Of a stretch of DNA of 64,000 nt, positions 10,541 to 21,982 are shown piece by piece. The position numbers and the translations under genes were made by a program. This DNA is from Calliopum simillimum (lineage: Eukaryota; Arthropoda; Insecta; Diptera; Lauxaniidae). The stretch is taken from NCBI GenBank assembly GCA_951812925.1, contig OX638370.1, positions 35,769,948 through 35,833,947 on the forward strand, written 5' to 3'. The notes beneath the pieces were generated by a model. That model did not search any database, was not told the origin of the DNA, and saw only the letters and a program-made list of their open reading frames with translations. Position 1 is the stretch's first letter, and the number at the start of each line of letters is the position of its first letter.

Positions 10541-13500
10541 TTATGTATCACAAAACATTAATGCGCCGACGACAACGCCTGCAGCTATTGCTGTTATATA
10601 GCCCAAATGCATTGAGCTATTTTTTTGCTGGCGGTAACTAGAAATACAAAAACACATAAGTAAATTAATATCTATTTAATTGTTAGACATGACTTACAGT
10701 GCTTTTTTTGTAGGAGAAAATGGTGAGGGTGGGTTCACTCCAGGCACATTACTATCTAAGTACACCAATGCAAATGAGAAAATTGAAAACGCCAAACCGC
10801 ATAGTATGGGATTCAACGTGGAACGTAAATCTTTCTCTTGTGCCCAGTTAAAGGCATCATATAGTTTGGCTTGTGCGTACGATGTGACATCAACAAGGCT
10901 GTCTGTATTGGCATAAGGCACTAAAAAATAATTTAAATAAGTTTACATATAAGTTGTTATTTTATAAAAGTTTACATTAATTAAAATTTTTACTTTAAAG
11001 TTATTAAACTAATTATAGCAATAGGAAAAATAAAAACTGCTCTCCGTCAATGGATGATTAAACTTGAAGCTTTCTTCGAATTTTATTGTATTGAACCGAA
11101 ATATTAACAAAAAACTGTTGAATTTTTATCAAGTTGATGATAAACGTGACAATAATTTTGAACTGATAAGAATATGTGAAGCAAAAGCTTTCAACTGTTG
11201 ATACATTTACAAAATGCAACTTTATAAAGAGAATGAATTATTTTCTCAAAGCAATGTAGGCGTTTTTGGTTTTTTATTTGAAAATAGATTAACAAACTGA
11301 AGAGTATCCGTGGTCATGAGTTAAAGGTAGGTGACCCACTGCGTGCTTTGCATTTTAAGCGCTGGCGGTTTAACAAAAAGTCGCTTGACAAGATGCAATG
11401 CAGTAGTGCAAAATTATTCAGTGTTGATAAATTTTTTTTGCAGTACTTAAAGAAAATTGGCTCCCGGAAAGAAAGCCAGAAATTTTCTGAAATTAACTTT
11501 TGGAAATAAAGGCAAAAATTAACTGTTCTGATAGAAAAAAGGCTGTAAAAAAGATCTTTCAGGTCACAGTACAATCCTGAGCTTTTAAATAATAATAATG
11601 CCAGAGTTTTAAGAAATAATGCCATAGGAAATAACGCCAGAAAACTTTGTGCAAATGAAGCCAGAAAAATCTTCATACAAAATTCTGGCCTTATTTCCAT
11701 TTGGATTTGGAAATAAAGCCAACAACTTTTGTGGCCTTCTTTTCCAAATATGTATGGCTTTATTTCCAAAAGCTATGTAGTGTACAAAAAAGAAATAAAG
11801 CCATAGGAAATATTGCCAGCAAATTTTGTAGAAACGAAGCCAGAAATTTAATGGGAAAAATTTTTGGAAATATGTATATCCAAAAATTAACTAGAAAATA
11901 AACTGTTGGCGTTATTTTCTTTTTGTAAGCTATATAACTTTTGGAAATAAAGCGATAATTTTTGGAAAAAAACGCCAGAAAAGTTTTGTGCTTCGTTTCC
12001 AAACAAAAATAAAAATATCTTCTTACAGATTTGGTGAACGTTTTGTAACACTACATAATTTTACGTAACAATTTTAAAAATAAGTTTACCACCAACCTAC
12101 GTAAATGTTAGTTATAAGGAAAAAGTAAAAAATAGAAAAGGTAACAGAAATGGCATGTACCAACAGTTAGTTGCATGTATATGCATACACACAAGCAGGG
12201 TTCAAATGTACGACGTACTTAAAGTACGAATAGATGCCGTTGTAGAAAAAAATAAAGTAAATGTTAATTGATGAAATGTTATGGAAGAAGATAACTTGAA
12301 CTTGTTAGTCACCCACTTTACCGGCAATGAACATGAAATAGCACACACGAAAAGCAGCAATTATTCATAATATAAAGCATTGCGTTTGACTGGGTAGTGT
12401 AATGTTACACATCTATGGGACAATGGAATGACTTTTATGGTGTTGTAATTTTTAAAGAGTTAAGTTGAATATTTTAGATAATTCCATCTTTGCTCATATT
12501 TGGTATGGAAATAAAAAATATTCTACTAGACTAAAATTGGGCGGCATTGAGTAAGTGCCACGCGCACTTTTTACCTATTGAAACTTTTGATTCAATATTA
12601 CTTGAAAATGGCCCTAAAAACTTTGATGAAAATTTGGAAGATGTTACTCCTGAAACAAGGATTGATATGTGATATGTCATTATTTGGAAAAGCCTGGAGA
12701 AGGGCGTGCCATCGCCCACAAAAATTAAATACGCTAAAATAGAAAACTAATAAGACAATCTTTCTGAAATTAACTGTCTACTTTGCTTTTGGGCAACTCT
12801 AAATTAAAAGTGGGCAAAATATCACCGGTGGGCATGGCACCACCCGTAAAACACATCAAATGGTATACCACGCACATTATGTAAGATATTTTGATGAAAA
12901 TATGTCGCTCATCAATACCTTGTAATGGGCAAAAATTAGGCGGAATCTGAAAAGTGCCCCACTCCTACTTTTAGCAATGAAAAATTTTTATTCAATATAA
13001 CTCAAAAATGGCTGCAACGATTTTGATGAAAGCTTAAGACGTATTACCACTTATAACGATGATTAATATGTGATATTTTATTATACAAGCAAAACTAGTT
13101 AATGAGCCTGGCACTGCCCACAAAACTTTTATACGCTATTGCAAGAAAACTAATTAAACAATCTTTCCGAAAATAATTAAATGAAGTCTAATCGCCATAA
13201 GGGACTCCTCAGTAAAAATTGAGTGAAATATCACTAGTAGGCGTCGCACCTGCTCGTCCAGCAAAAAAAACGTTTAACATAACACCACGCAAATTGTATA
13301 AAATACTTTAATCTAGTTTATTAAGCGAGTTTTGATTATCGCCTACATGTACTGGGCAAAAAATTGGCGATATTTAAGAAATGCTCACTTTTTAACAAGT
13401 GAAAAATTTCAATTCTTAACTACTGAACCGATTTTGACAAATGAGCTGCCATTCGATTTGTATTTAATCAAGGGGTTAATACCATAGGGTAGATGGGTTT

Positions 13501-16500
13501 TTTTTTTGTCAATTCAGTTTGAGAATTTTCTATTTTTCGGATGCCATTCCCAGATTTGAAAATTTTTAGGCGAAAAGATACGAATTGCACCACATAAAAA
13601 TGTGGAATATGGGAATCATGTATTGTGTGTAAGGCGAGTTACTTTCTAGTAAGCTGCCTCTATTCCACAGAGAATTCTGAGTAAAAACCAAGAGAATCTA
13701 CATATAAATAGACCATCGAAAGCGGTTTAGACTCTGTTTACATGCCTTTATCACAACATATTTTTGTTGGATAGTTTATGAAGAAGAGCAGTGTCCAAAA
13801 TATTCTCTTTCTTAAAAGTAGGGTGGTCCTATGCCTCTAAATGGAAAATGTGCTTTCACAGCTGCATAGATTTTTATGAAATTTGGTATGGGGATAGGGA
13901 TAACACTAAAGAATGATGCTACGCCCGTAAATGGAAATATGTTCTTACAGCTGAATCGCTGCATTGATTTTATCAAATTTGGTATGGAAATAGGATTAAC
14001 GCTAAGGAACTATAATATGACTTAAAGGAGAAATGCTCTAGGCTTAACCCTCAGGAACGAATTTGAAAGTTTTTGTATTATGTACTATAACATAATTTAA
14101 TGATAGGTTATTTTTTGCACAAGAACATAAAATTTTTGAAGAATTATTTTTTCCATTAAACACTCAAAGCAAATGTTGCTTCTTATACAATTCTAATAAT
14201 ATGATGGCCTTGAATAAGTGATAATTATCAAATACGTTAGGCAAAAATCAAACTAAAATTATCTGATTTTGTAGAAGATATTGATTACATTTAGTTATTA
14301 TTTTTTTTTACCAAAGACGCTTCAGGGTAGATATGACATAATCCGCAATTAAGTTCTTCAAATCATTAGAAGATACAAACCTTATTATTATTATGTCAGC
14401 TATTATAATTTTTTTTTTTTAACACTAAAAAATTAGAAATTCCTCGGTACATAAATTAACAATCCATTGTGACATTTGATAATATAAAAAACCTAAACTC
14501 TAGGTTTTCCTAAATACGCTCAGAGTTATAATAAAAGAAGCATAATCCATTCATAAATGATGACCACATTACCAAACAAATAATCAGCTGTTTGCACAAT
14601 TGAAAAGAAAACAAAGAATAAAAATAAAAAAAAAAATGAATGTTTATGTTTACAATAACGACGTACCGCAATCAATAAAAAACATCATATAATAAATACA
14701 TTACTGAAAATGAAAACAAAAAGAAAACCATGCGCCGCACTTTGTTCCGAAACAAACTTAATGACGCTCACTTGTGAGATCATCGATACTTTGCGATATT
14801 TTTAACTTTGTATGTAAAAAGAAAAACCCCTTCGCCGCTTTCTAGTAATTAGTTAAATTTAGTATAAAAAAAAAAATACTAGTGAGGAATTATTGATGCA
14901 AATGCTTCAAAAAAGAAAAAAGAAAATTACAAAAATCAACAAAAATAGCAGCAACCTTGTAGAATATCAATAAACCTTGGACTCGTATAATATAAAATTA
15001 GAACTCAAAATAAACTGAACAGGAAATGTTGCTTTGGAATTTACATATAGCATATGAGAATGCAAAGCTTTTTGCAAGCCAAATGAAATAAATTTATATG
15101 AGTTATATTACATTAGCAATACATCAAGATCGATGATACAACAAATGCATTTTAATTGATTATTTAAAAAACAGACGCAATATGTGTTTTGACATTTGTA
15201 GTCATTTTAAATTAGTATGTTTGTATGTACCTATTCAAACTTTGTTCCATCGATTTGTTTATTTTTTAGAGAAAAGTAAATATTTACATTTTAAATAAAA
15301 ATAGTCAAACGGATATACAAGCCACAATCATCTAAACTAAATCTAGTGTATAGATCAATAGAATCAAAGATAAAAAAAAATCTATTCTGAAAAGAACTAG
15401 GAAATATGGACACTGTTATGCAATAACGAGTCAACCCTCTAACAAATTTTTTTCGACTTATGAATGCAGTTCGATTCTAAATAAAAAGAAGTACTTATTT
15501 TTAAAAAACCGAGCCTATATTTTGTTAATAAGAGGTTGAAAACAACAAAAATTGTTTGACATTTTCATATCATTTGTTTTACGACATCTACACGAAAACG
15601 TTAATATCTCAAAACTAATTTCGAGTGGGTTGACTCGTTATTGCATAACACTATCCATATATATTTGAACATTAAAAATTAAAAATCACATTTTAGACCT
15701 GCTGACAAGTTGAAGAATTATTTATATAACAAATATAAAAAAAAAATTTTTCAAAATGATTTATTATTTCCGGCAAAATACTTCGATTTCCGTGACCCTC
15801 GATTTGACGATGTTTTCTTTTAAATATATAAATGTTTTCTTGTAAATCGACATAAAATAAGTCGAAAAATTAGATCTCGCTTCGTTTTCGAGATATCAAG
15901 GCTTAAAGAATACGATAAAATTTAAGAAATATTAAGAAATGTTAAATATGAGGAGTGATTTTTCAAAAGGGTTTAAAACATCTTCCGACCTCAAACAAAC
16001 CTAAGAACGCTATCGCCATTACCATGCTAAAATGCATCCTCTAGTTCAAAATTCATCACAAAAAATGAATTTTTCCAAGATAAAATCGTGATCAAAAATC
16101 ACATTTCAGAACAAAAGGGGTTATTTCCATATATTGTAGATTCATAGAAATTTTTAGAGTTTGATACAAAAAGACGTATTTCGAATAGCCGCCGAAGAAA
16201 CATTTAATATTTTTTATAAGCCCCAGGCTATATAGGTGTTTACATACCATGCCTATAAACAACAGTTTTAATTTCCGAATGGTGAAATAAGAGTGATTTC
16301 GAAACAAAAGGGCTTATTTCCAAATCTTTCAGAACAAACATAAGAAAAAATAAGTTACTGTAAAAAGCCCCTTCATCATTACTGAAAATTTGTTTAACAT
16401 GGTTTTGCGCCCTTTTGAAAAATAACTCCTCATATGGCTCTTAATAAGGCCAAAAGGGGTATTCAATGGAACTTTACCGAACATCTGGAAGATCTCGATT

Positions 16501-19500
16501 ACGCTGACGACATCTGCCTCTTATCGTCCAAACATTCAGATATGCAAAGCAAAATTGAAGACCTTGTCTTGGAATCACAAAAGGCCGGCCTAAAAATCAA
16601 CGTATCCAAGGCTAAAAGCATGAAGCTAAACGCAAGCAATGACATCACGTTTAAAGCTGGCAGTGATGACATCGGAAACGTCGATAGCTTCACGTATTTA
16701 GGCAGCATTATCTCCATGGATGGTGGAGCAAAAGAGAATATCAACTCAAGAATAGCAAAAGCAAAAGGCGCGTTTGCTCAACTGAACATAATATGGTCTT
16801 CATCCGTTATATCCACCAAAACGAGAGTGCGCATTTTTGATTCGAATGTGAAATCGGTTTTGTTATATGGGTGCGAAACATAGCTTGTTACTGAACAACT
16901 AACGAACAAGCTGCAAGTATTCGTCAACAAATGCTTAAGGCGTATACTAAAGGTTTGGTGGCCTCGCACTATATCAAATGCCGAGCTACATCAAAAATGC
17001 AAACAGAAGGCTATAGCAAACGAGATCAAGCTGCGCAAATGGGGATGGATTGGTCACACTCTCCGGAAATCACACAGCGAAGTTTGTCGCCAGGCCCTTG
17101 AGTGGAATCCACAAGGCAATAGAGGACGTGGTAGACCCAAAACCAACTGGAAAAGGTCGTTGGAAAGGGAAATCCAAGAATCGGGAAAATCGTGGCAAGA
17201 GATCAAAGTCATCGCAAGGGATCGTGAAAAATGGAGAGATTTCATATTGGCCCTATGCTCCTCCTAGGAGTTAAAGGAGAATACATACATACATGACAAT
17301 GTTTTTATATAAAACAACCCAAAATAAGTTGAAAAAATTAAATAAAATTTTTGGATATCCCGCTTTGTTTTGGAGATATCAAGATATAAGGAATAACTAC
17401 GAGATTACTGAAGAAATTTCAAGAAAAATTAATTTAATTTTTAATTGAACTTTTGGTCATATATTTGCAAAGATCGATTTTCATATTAATCTATCGATGC
17501 ATTTTCTAATAAATAATTATGATCAATAAATCTGTGGCACGAAAGAACAACTGCTTAAGGGGGGCTTCTCATGTAACACGTCAAAAAGTAGTTGTTTTTC
17601 GGGATTTTTTTTCACTCGGAAAATAAAACAACACACAAACAATTTTTTGCATATAATTAAGAACATGTTTGAACTATAAAAAAAGCATTTTTTCAAAAAC
17701 TAAAATGACAAAATGGCGGACTTATTAAATGTCGCGTGTGGCGTGACGCGGCTGACGGGTTTATCGCGGTACATTGTGGAGCCCAAAGTTTTGATCTGAA
17801 ACATAAAACAAAATTTTTTTATTATTCAGCAGGGTTCCCCTGAGTGCATGAATGTCTGCAACTCCAAAAAATTCGATTCTACAATATTGATATCACGTCT
17901 TGAAAAAAAAGAGCTATTTTTTCGTCATTTTTTGTCGCTAAATGGGGCTAAAAAGTGTATAAAATAACTTTTTTTCCACAATTTCAGACTCGTTCAATTT
18001 ATAATCTGCAAAACACTTTTTAGAAATCAAAAATCGGTTAAGTAGTTTTTTCGCAATCGTGTACCGCGCTTTTCAAACCATAGTTTTGAGAAAAAACGAT
18101 TTAAAGTTTGAGTTAGTTAGCCAAATCGCACACAAAGCGCGCCCGAGCGCGCTGGTTCAATCAATCATATTTTCCATAATATTTTGAGTTGAGTCATGAA
18201 ACTTTGGGAATATACTCCCAAGACGTTATTCTATCAACCTATGAAAAAAATTCGATTTTTTGAAAATTTTACATGAGAAGCCCCCCTTCGTCCATTTTTG
18301 ATTAGAAAGCAAAGCAGTTAAAATATTGTTTTTTATGAATAGAATTTCTGTTGCTTTGCTTTTTTATCGAATATCGACTTAAGCAGTTTTTCCTTTCTGC
18401 CACAGAAATAACACTAGCAACAAATTATGACATTTTTCTGTGACGTATTAACTCACAAAAAAAAAAAAAACTGGCGATAAGTCGGCTTCGTAAGAGGGCC
18501 AAGGATGTCGTGCCCGGCAATTAATTCTATTAAAGATCTTTTTTGTAGTGATTCCCAAAAATTTTCCTAGCTAAAATTATCACTAGAATTGAAACAATTT
18601 TCTGATAGAAAAAGTAGTATTATGTAGGTTAAATAGAATTTTTAAAAATAATGCCATTAGAAATAACGCGAGAAAAATTTTTCCAAATAAAGGCAAAAAA
18701 TCTCCATATAAAATTCTGCCCTTATTTTCATTTTGTTTTGAAAATGAAGAATTAATTTAATTGGAACTTTTGAAAATAAAGCTATTATTTTTGGGAAAAA
18801 CGCCAGAAATGTTTTTGGATTTATTTGCAAACCAAAATGGAAACAAAGCTTGAATTTTGTGGATAGATTTTTCTGGCTTTATTTCCAAAAAATTTTCTTA
18901 GTGCATACAAATCAGGTAAAACTACCTAAATATGTTGAGCAAGCAACGATTTTGATCTGACATGGCTCATTTTGTTGGTAATTGAATTCAGAAAAAAACA
19001 CTTAGATTTATGTTTTTGGAAAAAGGTCGAAAAGAATCAAAATAAAAATAACCTAAAAAAAAATTTTTTTATTTTCGGTATATGTATTTGTCAATGCTGA
19101 ATTCGAATCTGTCATCAGAGTTGCTATATCTCGTATGGAATCTGAGATATACTACTATAAATGTTCAAAAAGTGGATTTTTTAGATTGTATAGATGTCGC
19201 ACGTTCAACAAAATTAAATATTAAAGCCTTTTTTATCCAATTTGCCTGCACTATCTGGCGTTACTTTCTATGGCGTTATTTCCGGCAGCTTTTTATATTC
19301 CATTAAATGCATGTTTAGAAATTTGAAAATAACTACACTGATTTTCGACTTTTTCGCTTGATGTTTTCTTCTAATATTAGCATTCAGGGGACGATGTGTT
19401 TAGCATATTGATTCTATATCAGAAACTGCATTCCCCTTGATAATTGCTTTCGCACAGACATTGATACATTGACAAATTAGAAGACTTAACGCCTTTTAGA

Positions 19501-19986
19501 TACACCAATCATATACTTACTTGCGACAAGAACCATTTTATAGCCAATAATAACAACAGCAAATAGAATCAACAATGCAATAAGACGAACATCCAAAAAT
19601 GCACCAGGAAAGCCAACAGCGTTTTTGCCAAATGGCAGTACTTCCTTTGCGTATACTGGACGTCTTCTACAGTCGTCTTTAGCTATGAAATCTTTATTGT
19701 TGTTGGGAAGATTATCTTTTGAATTAAAACGATAACTTTCGTCTAGAGTGTGACTATCCGCCGAGACATACGGTACATCCGCCGATTTGTCTAAAGGCGT
19801 TGAGAAGCAAATTTTATCAGAACCGAACAGAGCGGAGCCCGATGTGGAACTAACGACAAAATGTAAATCTTCACCATCGTTAGCAATACAAGGTGCAAAA
19901 GGGGAATCCAGTTGATGACGCAGTTGCGCATTCGGCTGTCGGCGTTTTTGAAGATTTATCGCCGTAGATTCACTTGAAGTAAACAT
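10541..19986 (-). CDS. three-helix membrane protein resembling ARL6IP6, three exons, 261 aa
   Basis: Exons 19986-19521, 10920-10698 and 10637-10541 join in frame to 786 nt. Exon 1 ends in a strong donor (GTAAGTAT) and exon 2 in GTAAGTCA. The start MFTSSES at 19986 follows AAGTAAA, and no upstream in-frame ATG exists. Residues 1-130 are polar. Three hydrophobic helices follow: LIALLILFAVVIIGYKMVLV (about 137-157), ILCGLAFSIFSFALVYL (about 192-209) and GYITAIAAGVVVGALMF near the C-terminus. The PGVNPPSPFSPTKK segment between helices 2 and 3 and the helix layout recall ARL6IP6, an ER/nuclear-envelope protein. That name is a family guess. The 8.6 kb first intron is filled with mobile DNA. Confidence 0.8.
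10921..11458. other. intron sequence, nothing recognised
   Basis: The start of the long intron (its 3' end on the minus strand). AT-rich, without elements or frames that I can support. Confidence 0.35.
11459..12003. repeat. modular GGAAATAA/GCCAGAAA repeat, copy 2
   Basis: Starts GGCTCCCGGAAAGAAAGCCA, the same end as the copy at 9439. Inside, units such as GGAAATAAAGCCA and GAAATAACGCCAGAAA alternate in direction. The right-hand inverted end is missing or decayed. It lies inside the intron of the ARL6IP6-like gene. Confidence 0.65.
12004..12531. other. intron sequence, nothing recognised
   Basis: AT-rich intron DNA with no coding frame or clear repeat structure. Confidence 0.3.
12532..13470. 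repeat. dispersed repeat R2, copy 1 (GGGCGTGGCACCGCCCAC type)
   Basis: Several diverged tandem-like units of about 350 bp. Each carries a form of TTGAAAATTTTGAT, ATATTACTCGAAAATG, TTTTGATGAAAATTT, GATGTTAC, GGGCGTGGCACCGCCCAC and TATACGCTATAA. The same order of blocks is found at 40160-41100, where it is better kept. It does not code. Confidence 0.65.
13790..14060. repeat. dispersed repeat R3, copy 1
   Basis: Two units share CCTCTAAATGGAAA-ATGT, CTTTCACAGCTG, TTTATGAAATTTGGTATGG and ATAGGGATAACACTAA. The same blocks appear on the opposite strand at 63843-64000. Non-coding dispersed repeat. Confidence 0.55.
14061..15403. other. intron sequence, nothing recognised
   Basis: AT-rich intron DNA of the ARL6IP6-like gene. 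Poly-A and poly-T runs are frequent. No supported frame or element. Confidence 0.35.
15404..15660. mobile_element. MITE, 257 bp, TIR with GTTATGCAATAACGAGTC
   Basis: The left end ATATGGACACTGTTATGCAA and the right end (its reverse complement, ending CTATCCATAT) match over about 35 bp, through CGAGTCAACCC. The interior does not code. Non-autonomous DNA element inside the long intron. Confidence 0.85.
15661..15947. repeat. diverged repeat related to 17297-17430
   Basis: The blocks AAAATAAGTCGAAAAA, CGCTTCGTTTTCGAGATATC and AAGAAAT recur in the same order after the retroelement fragment (AAAATAAGTTGAAAAA, CGCTTTGTTTTGGAGATATC). The two copies flank the MITE and the non-LTR fragment. Confidence 0.45.
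15948..16433. mobile_element. MITE, about 486 bp, TIR TGAGGAGT-ATTTTTCAAAAGGG
   Basis: The left end reads TATGAGGAGTGATTTTTCAA and the right end is its complement with one change (TTTTTCAA ... GAAAAATAACTCCTCATA). Inside, CAAAAGGGGTTATTTCC and CAAAAGGGCTTATTTCC repeat a related block. It abuts the retroelement fragment that begins at 16434. Confidence 0.8.
16434..17267 (+). pseudogene. 3' fragment of a non-LTR retrotransposon (reverse transcriptase end)
   Basis: One long frame is broken only by TAG at 16881-16883, which stands where this family has the Trp of a CETW motif. The first part holds the RT active-site motif DYADDICLL near 16498 and a SFTYLGSIIS block. After the stop the same frame continues with KLRKWGWIGHTLRK and GNRGRGRPKTNW, and ends at TAG 17265-17267. 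These are typical of the C-terminal part of RTE/CR1-type retroelement proteins. The 5' two thirds are absent, so this is a 5'-truncated copy. It sits in the same long intron as the nearby MITEs. Confidence 0.85.
17268..17296 (+). repeat. short 3' tail with (ACAT)n
   Basis: The retroelement frame is followed by GAGTTAAAGGAGAA and then ATACATACATACATGAC. Short tandem repeats at the 3' end are usual for RTE-type non-LTR elements, so this is probably the original tail. Confidence 0.5.
17440..17556. mobile_element. partial copy of the 58.4 kb inverted-repeat element
   Basis: Reads TTAATTGAACTTTTGGTCAT and CAAAGATCGATTTTCAT, as in the left arm of the element at 58445-58730, up to GCATTTTCTAA. It is followed by CTGTGGCACGAAAGAACAAC, whose diverged complement stands at 18378-18412. 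The MITE at 17557 lies between those two arms. Confidence 0.6.
17557..18288. mobile_element. MITE, 732 bp, TIR AAGGGGGGCTTCTCATGTAA
   Basis: Both ends carry AAGGGGGGCTTCTCATGTAA as exact inverted copies. The interior is non-coding but has unusually GC-rich islands (GCGTGTGGCGTGACGCGGCT near 17735; GCGCGCCCGAGCGCGCTGG near 18137). No transposase frame, so it is non-autonomous. Confidence 0.85.
18640..19282. repeat. modular GGAAATAA repeat, copy 3 (interrupted)
   Basis: Units such as GAAATAACGCGAGAAAAATT, GGGAAAAACGCCAGAAAT and TCTGGCTTTATTTCC lie at 18640-18900. After about 350 bp of unrelated AT-rich DNA, the end block ATGGCGTTATTTCCGGCAGC stands at 19268-19287. The two pieces are probably one old copy. 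Confidence 0.5.
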
Positions 19987-20248
19987 TTTACTTGTTTTCT
20001 TTGTTTTTTTTTTATTTGTAAACAAAACAAGTGCACTTGAAATTAAAGTTTTTTGGTATAATTTACTTCACTTCACTAGAAGATAATTTATTTAACAATT
20101 GAGAAATCTTATTTTGCAAGAGTTGGTTTTCTGTTTGTTTAAAACACACTTTGCACTTAATTATACATATATTGAACAAAAATAAATTCTTTTCTATGAA
20201 TAAAAGAGTTGCCAAAAGGGCCGTTCGCACTTTCAAATTTTTTAGTTT
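19987..20248. other. 5' flank of the ARL6IP6-like gene
   Basis: Upstream of the start at 19986; it should hold the leader and promoter. No TATA box or other motif can be assigned with confidence. Confidence 0.3.
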
Positions 20249-21187
20249 TTATTTTGATGAATTCGAATTTGTTTGGCATCACTAATTTTGAGCTCAAAAT
20301 CACTCTTCAAATTTCAGTTTTGATTTGTACGCCGCACAGTGTGAGATTTTGTCAATCTAGGACGTCAAAATGAAAAAAAAAAAAAAAACAATGTGCTTAA
20401 AAATCTATCATATATTGTAATTTGTTAGAAAATACTCCAATTGTTACGAAAATAAACATAAAAAAGAATAAAATAAATGTCATTGGCATGATAACAGCTA
20501 TCAAACACGTACTATTGAACAGCTTGCAAAAACAAATTTTCAAGCTTGCGTCGATAACAAAACTTTGAGCGATCATATTGACGTTGTGCGCATTTGTTTT
20601 TTGACAAAAAGTTTTTTGCATTAAAGGTCAATACTTTTACTAAAAATTTTTGCTTTTCACAACCATTACATTTGCACTTAAGTATTTTAATCAAATAATT
20701 TTATAGTCAGCTAAATGGAAAGACAAATTTCAAAAATCTTGAATCTTTCATAGACTATAACTTACAAGTTGGGCGTGGTTAGGCTATGACAAAGCATACA
20801 GTATGAGCATGCATACTCATAAAATAGATGTATTTGCGTTCACACTTACTGCCATACCTAAATTGGAGCGTCAGGCGTTGCGTTATTTAACGTTACACAA
20901 AAGCATCAAGCGCCATACCGAAATAAAGAGCGTTGCGTTGAAGTCATTTGTTTGTCAAAATCATATTGTTTTTTCTTTTTTTACTTTTCTGCAGCTAACT
21001 TCACTCCATAACGCTTTGTCAAAATTGGAAATTCGAATAGCTGAGCGTTGAGCGTTGGCAATTTCGGTATAAGCCATACAAATTGTATGTACATGAGAAA
21101 TTTTTGACAGTAAAATAACGCTGACGCTCCAATTTAGGTATGGCAGTTAGTGGAAAATAGTGATGCCAAACAAATTCGAATTCATCA
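20249..21187. mobile_element. inverted-repeat element with nested MITE
   Basis: The left arm (TTTGATGAATTCGAATTTGT ... GGCATCACTA, about 20252-20283) is repeated inverted at about 21149-21185. The arms are about 35 bp. A separate MITE (20847-21146) sits just inside the right arm. No coding frame. Confidence 0.6.
20847..21146. mobile_element. MITE, about 300 bp, TIR ACTGCCATACCTAAATTGGA
   Basis: The left end ACTGCCATACCTAAATTGGA plus GCGTCAGGCGTT and the right end AACGCTGACGCTCC plus the same block inverted match over about 30 bp. The sequence inside contains further GCGTTGCGTT-like units on both strands. Non-autonomous. Confidence 0.8.
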
Positions 21188-21266
21188 AATAAATTTTCGT
21201 AATTTGATAGTCGTACACCACAAATTGTTAAAATTGTATATAATATCTGTCAAATTTGTATATAAT

Positions 21267-21982
21267 ATCGATACCTTAGAGCGCTATAGTCCTATCTCCA
21301 TTTTTCCAATTGTTGGGAAATGCAAAAAGAAGATTTCAAACAGTGGTTATTTAGGATAGCCATAGCAGCCATTTTGATATAACGATAAATGCAATAATTT
21401 TACCCATGGTATATTTTAACATAATTTAATGTTTTTAGCCAATTTTATTAATTTCTAATGAAATCCCATCCAATTTATAGTATGTCATTACTTTTGCCCT
21501 TATATAAAATTCCACTACTATTCAAAAAAACGACGTATTTAGTAAATTTTTTGAATTTTTTCCACTAAAATATCGTAAAAAGTCATGAAACGCGTAGAAA
21601 ACACGAAAAAAATAAATTTTTTTTTTTTTTTTTAATTTTTGGTTCCAACAAACAAGAGTGGAGCCTTGGGTGTAACCAAATTTGTTCACCAAAATGTCTG
21701 AAAAAGTCATGAAACGCGAAGAAAACGCGAAAAAACAAAGAATTTTTTTTAAAAATATGACTTATTTGAATATTCAGTGGAGATAGGACAGTAGCGCTCT
21801 TGAAAAAATTACAGTTTGGAGATAGGATTTTTCTTAATTATCGAATATTTTGGTATTTTAGGGGTATTTTGACATCACACAGTTTTCCACACGGTAAAGA
21901 AGCCCACAATGATGCCATAACTGCAAAAATCTCAAAATCGCAACATGTGGAGATAGGACTATAGCGCTCTAAGGTATCGATA
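21267..21982. mobile_element. MITE, 716 bp, TIR ATCGATACCTTAGAGCGCTA
   Basis: The left end ATCGATACCTTAGAGCGCTA continuing TAGTCCTATCTCCA is exactly repeated inverted at 21949-21982. A third, internal copy of the end block (GTGGAGATAGGACAGTAGCG) lies at 21777-21801. Two direct copies of GTCATGAAACGCG(A/T)AGAAAA are about 120 bp apart. It does not code. Confidence 0.85.

Noticed and set aside
20803..21051. 82-codon open frame
   Set aside because: It lies in the inverted ends of a MITE; no homology.
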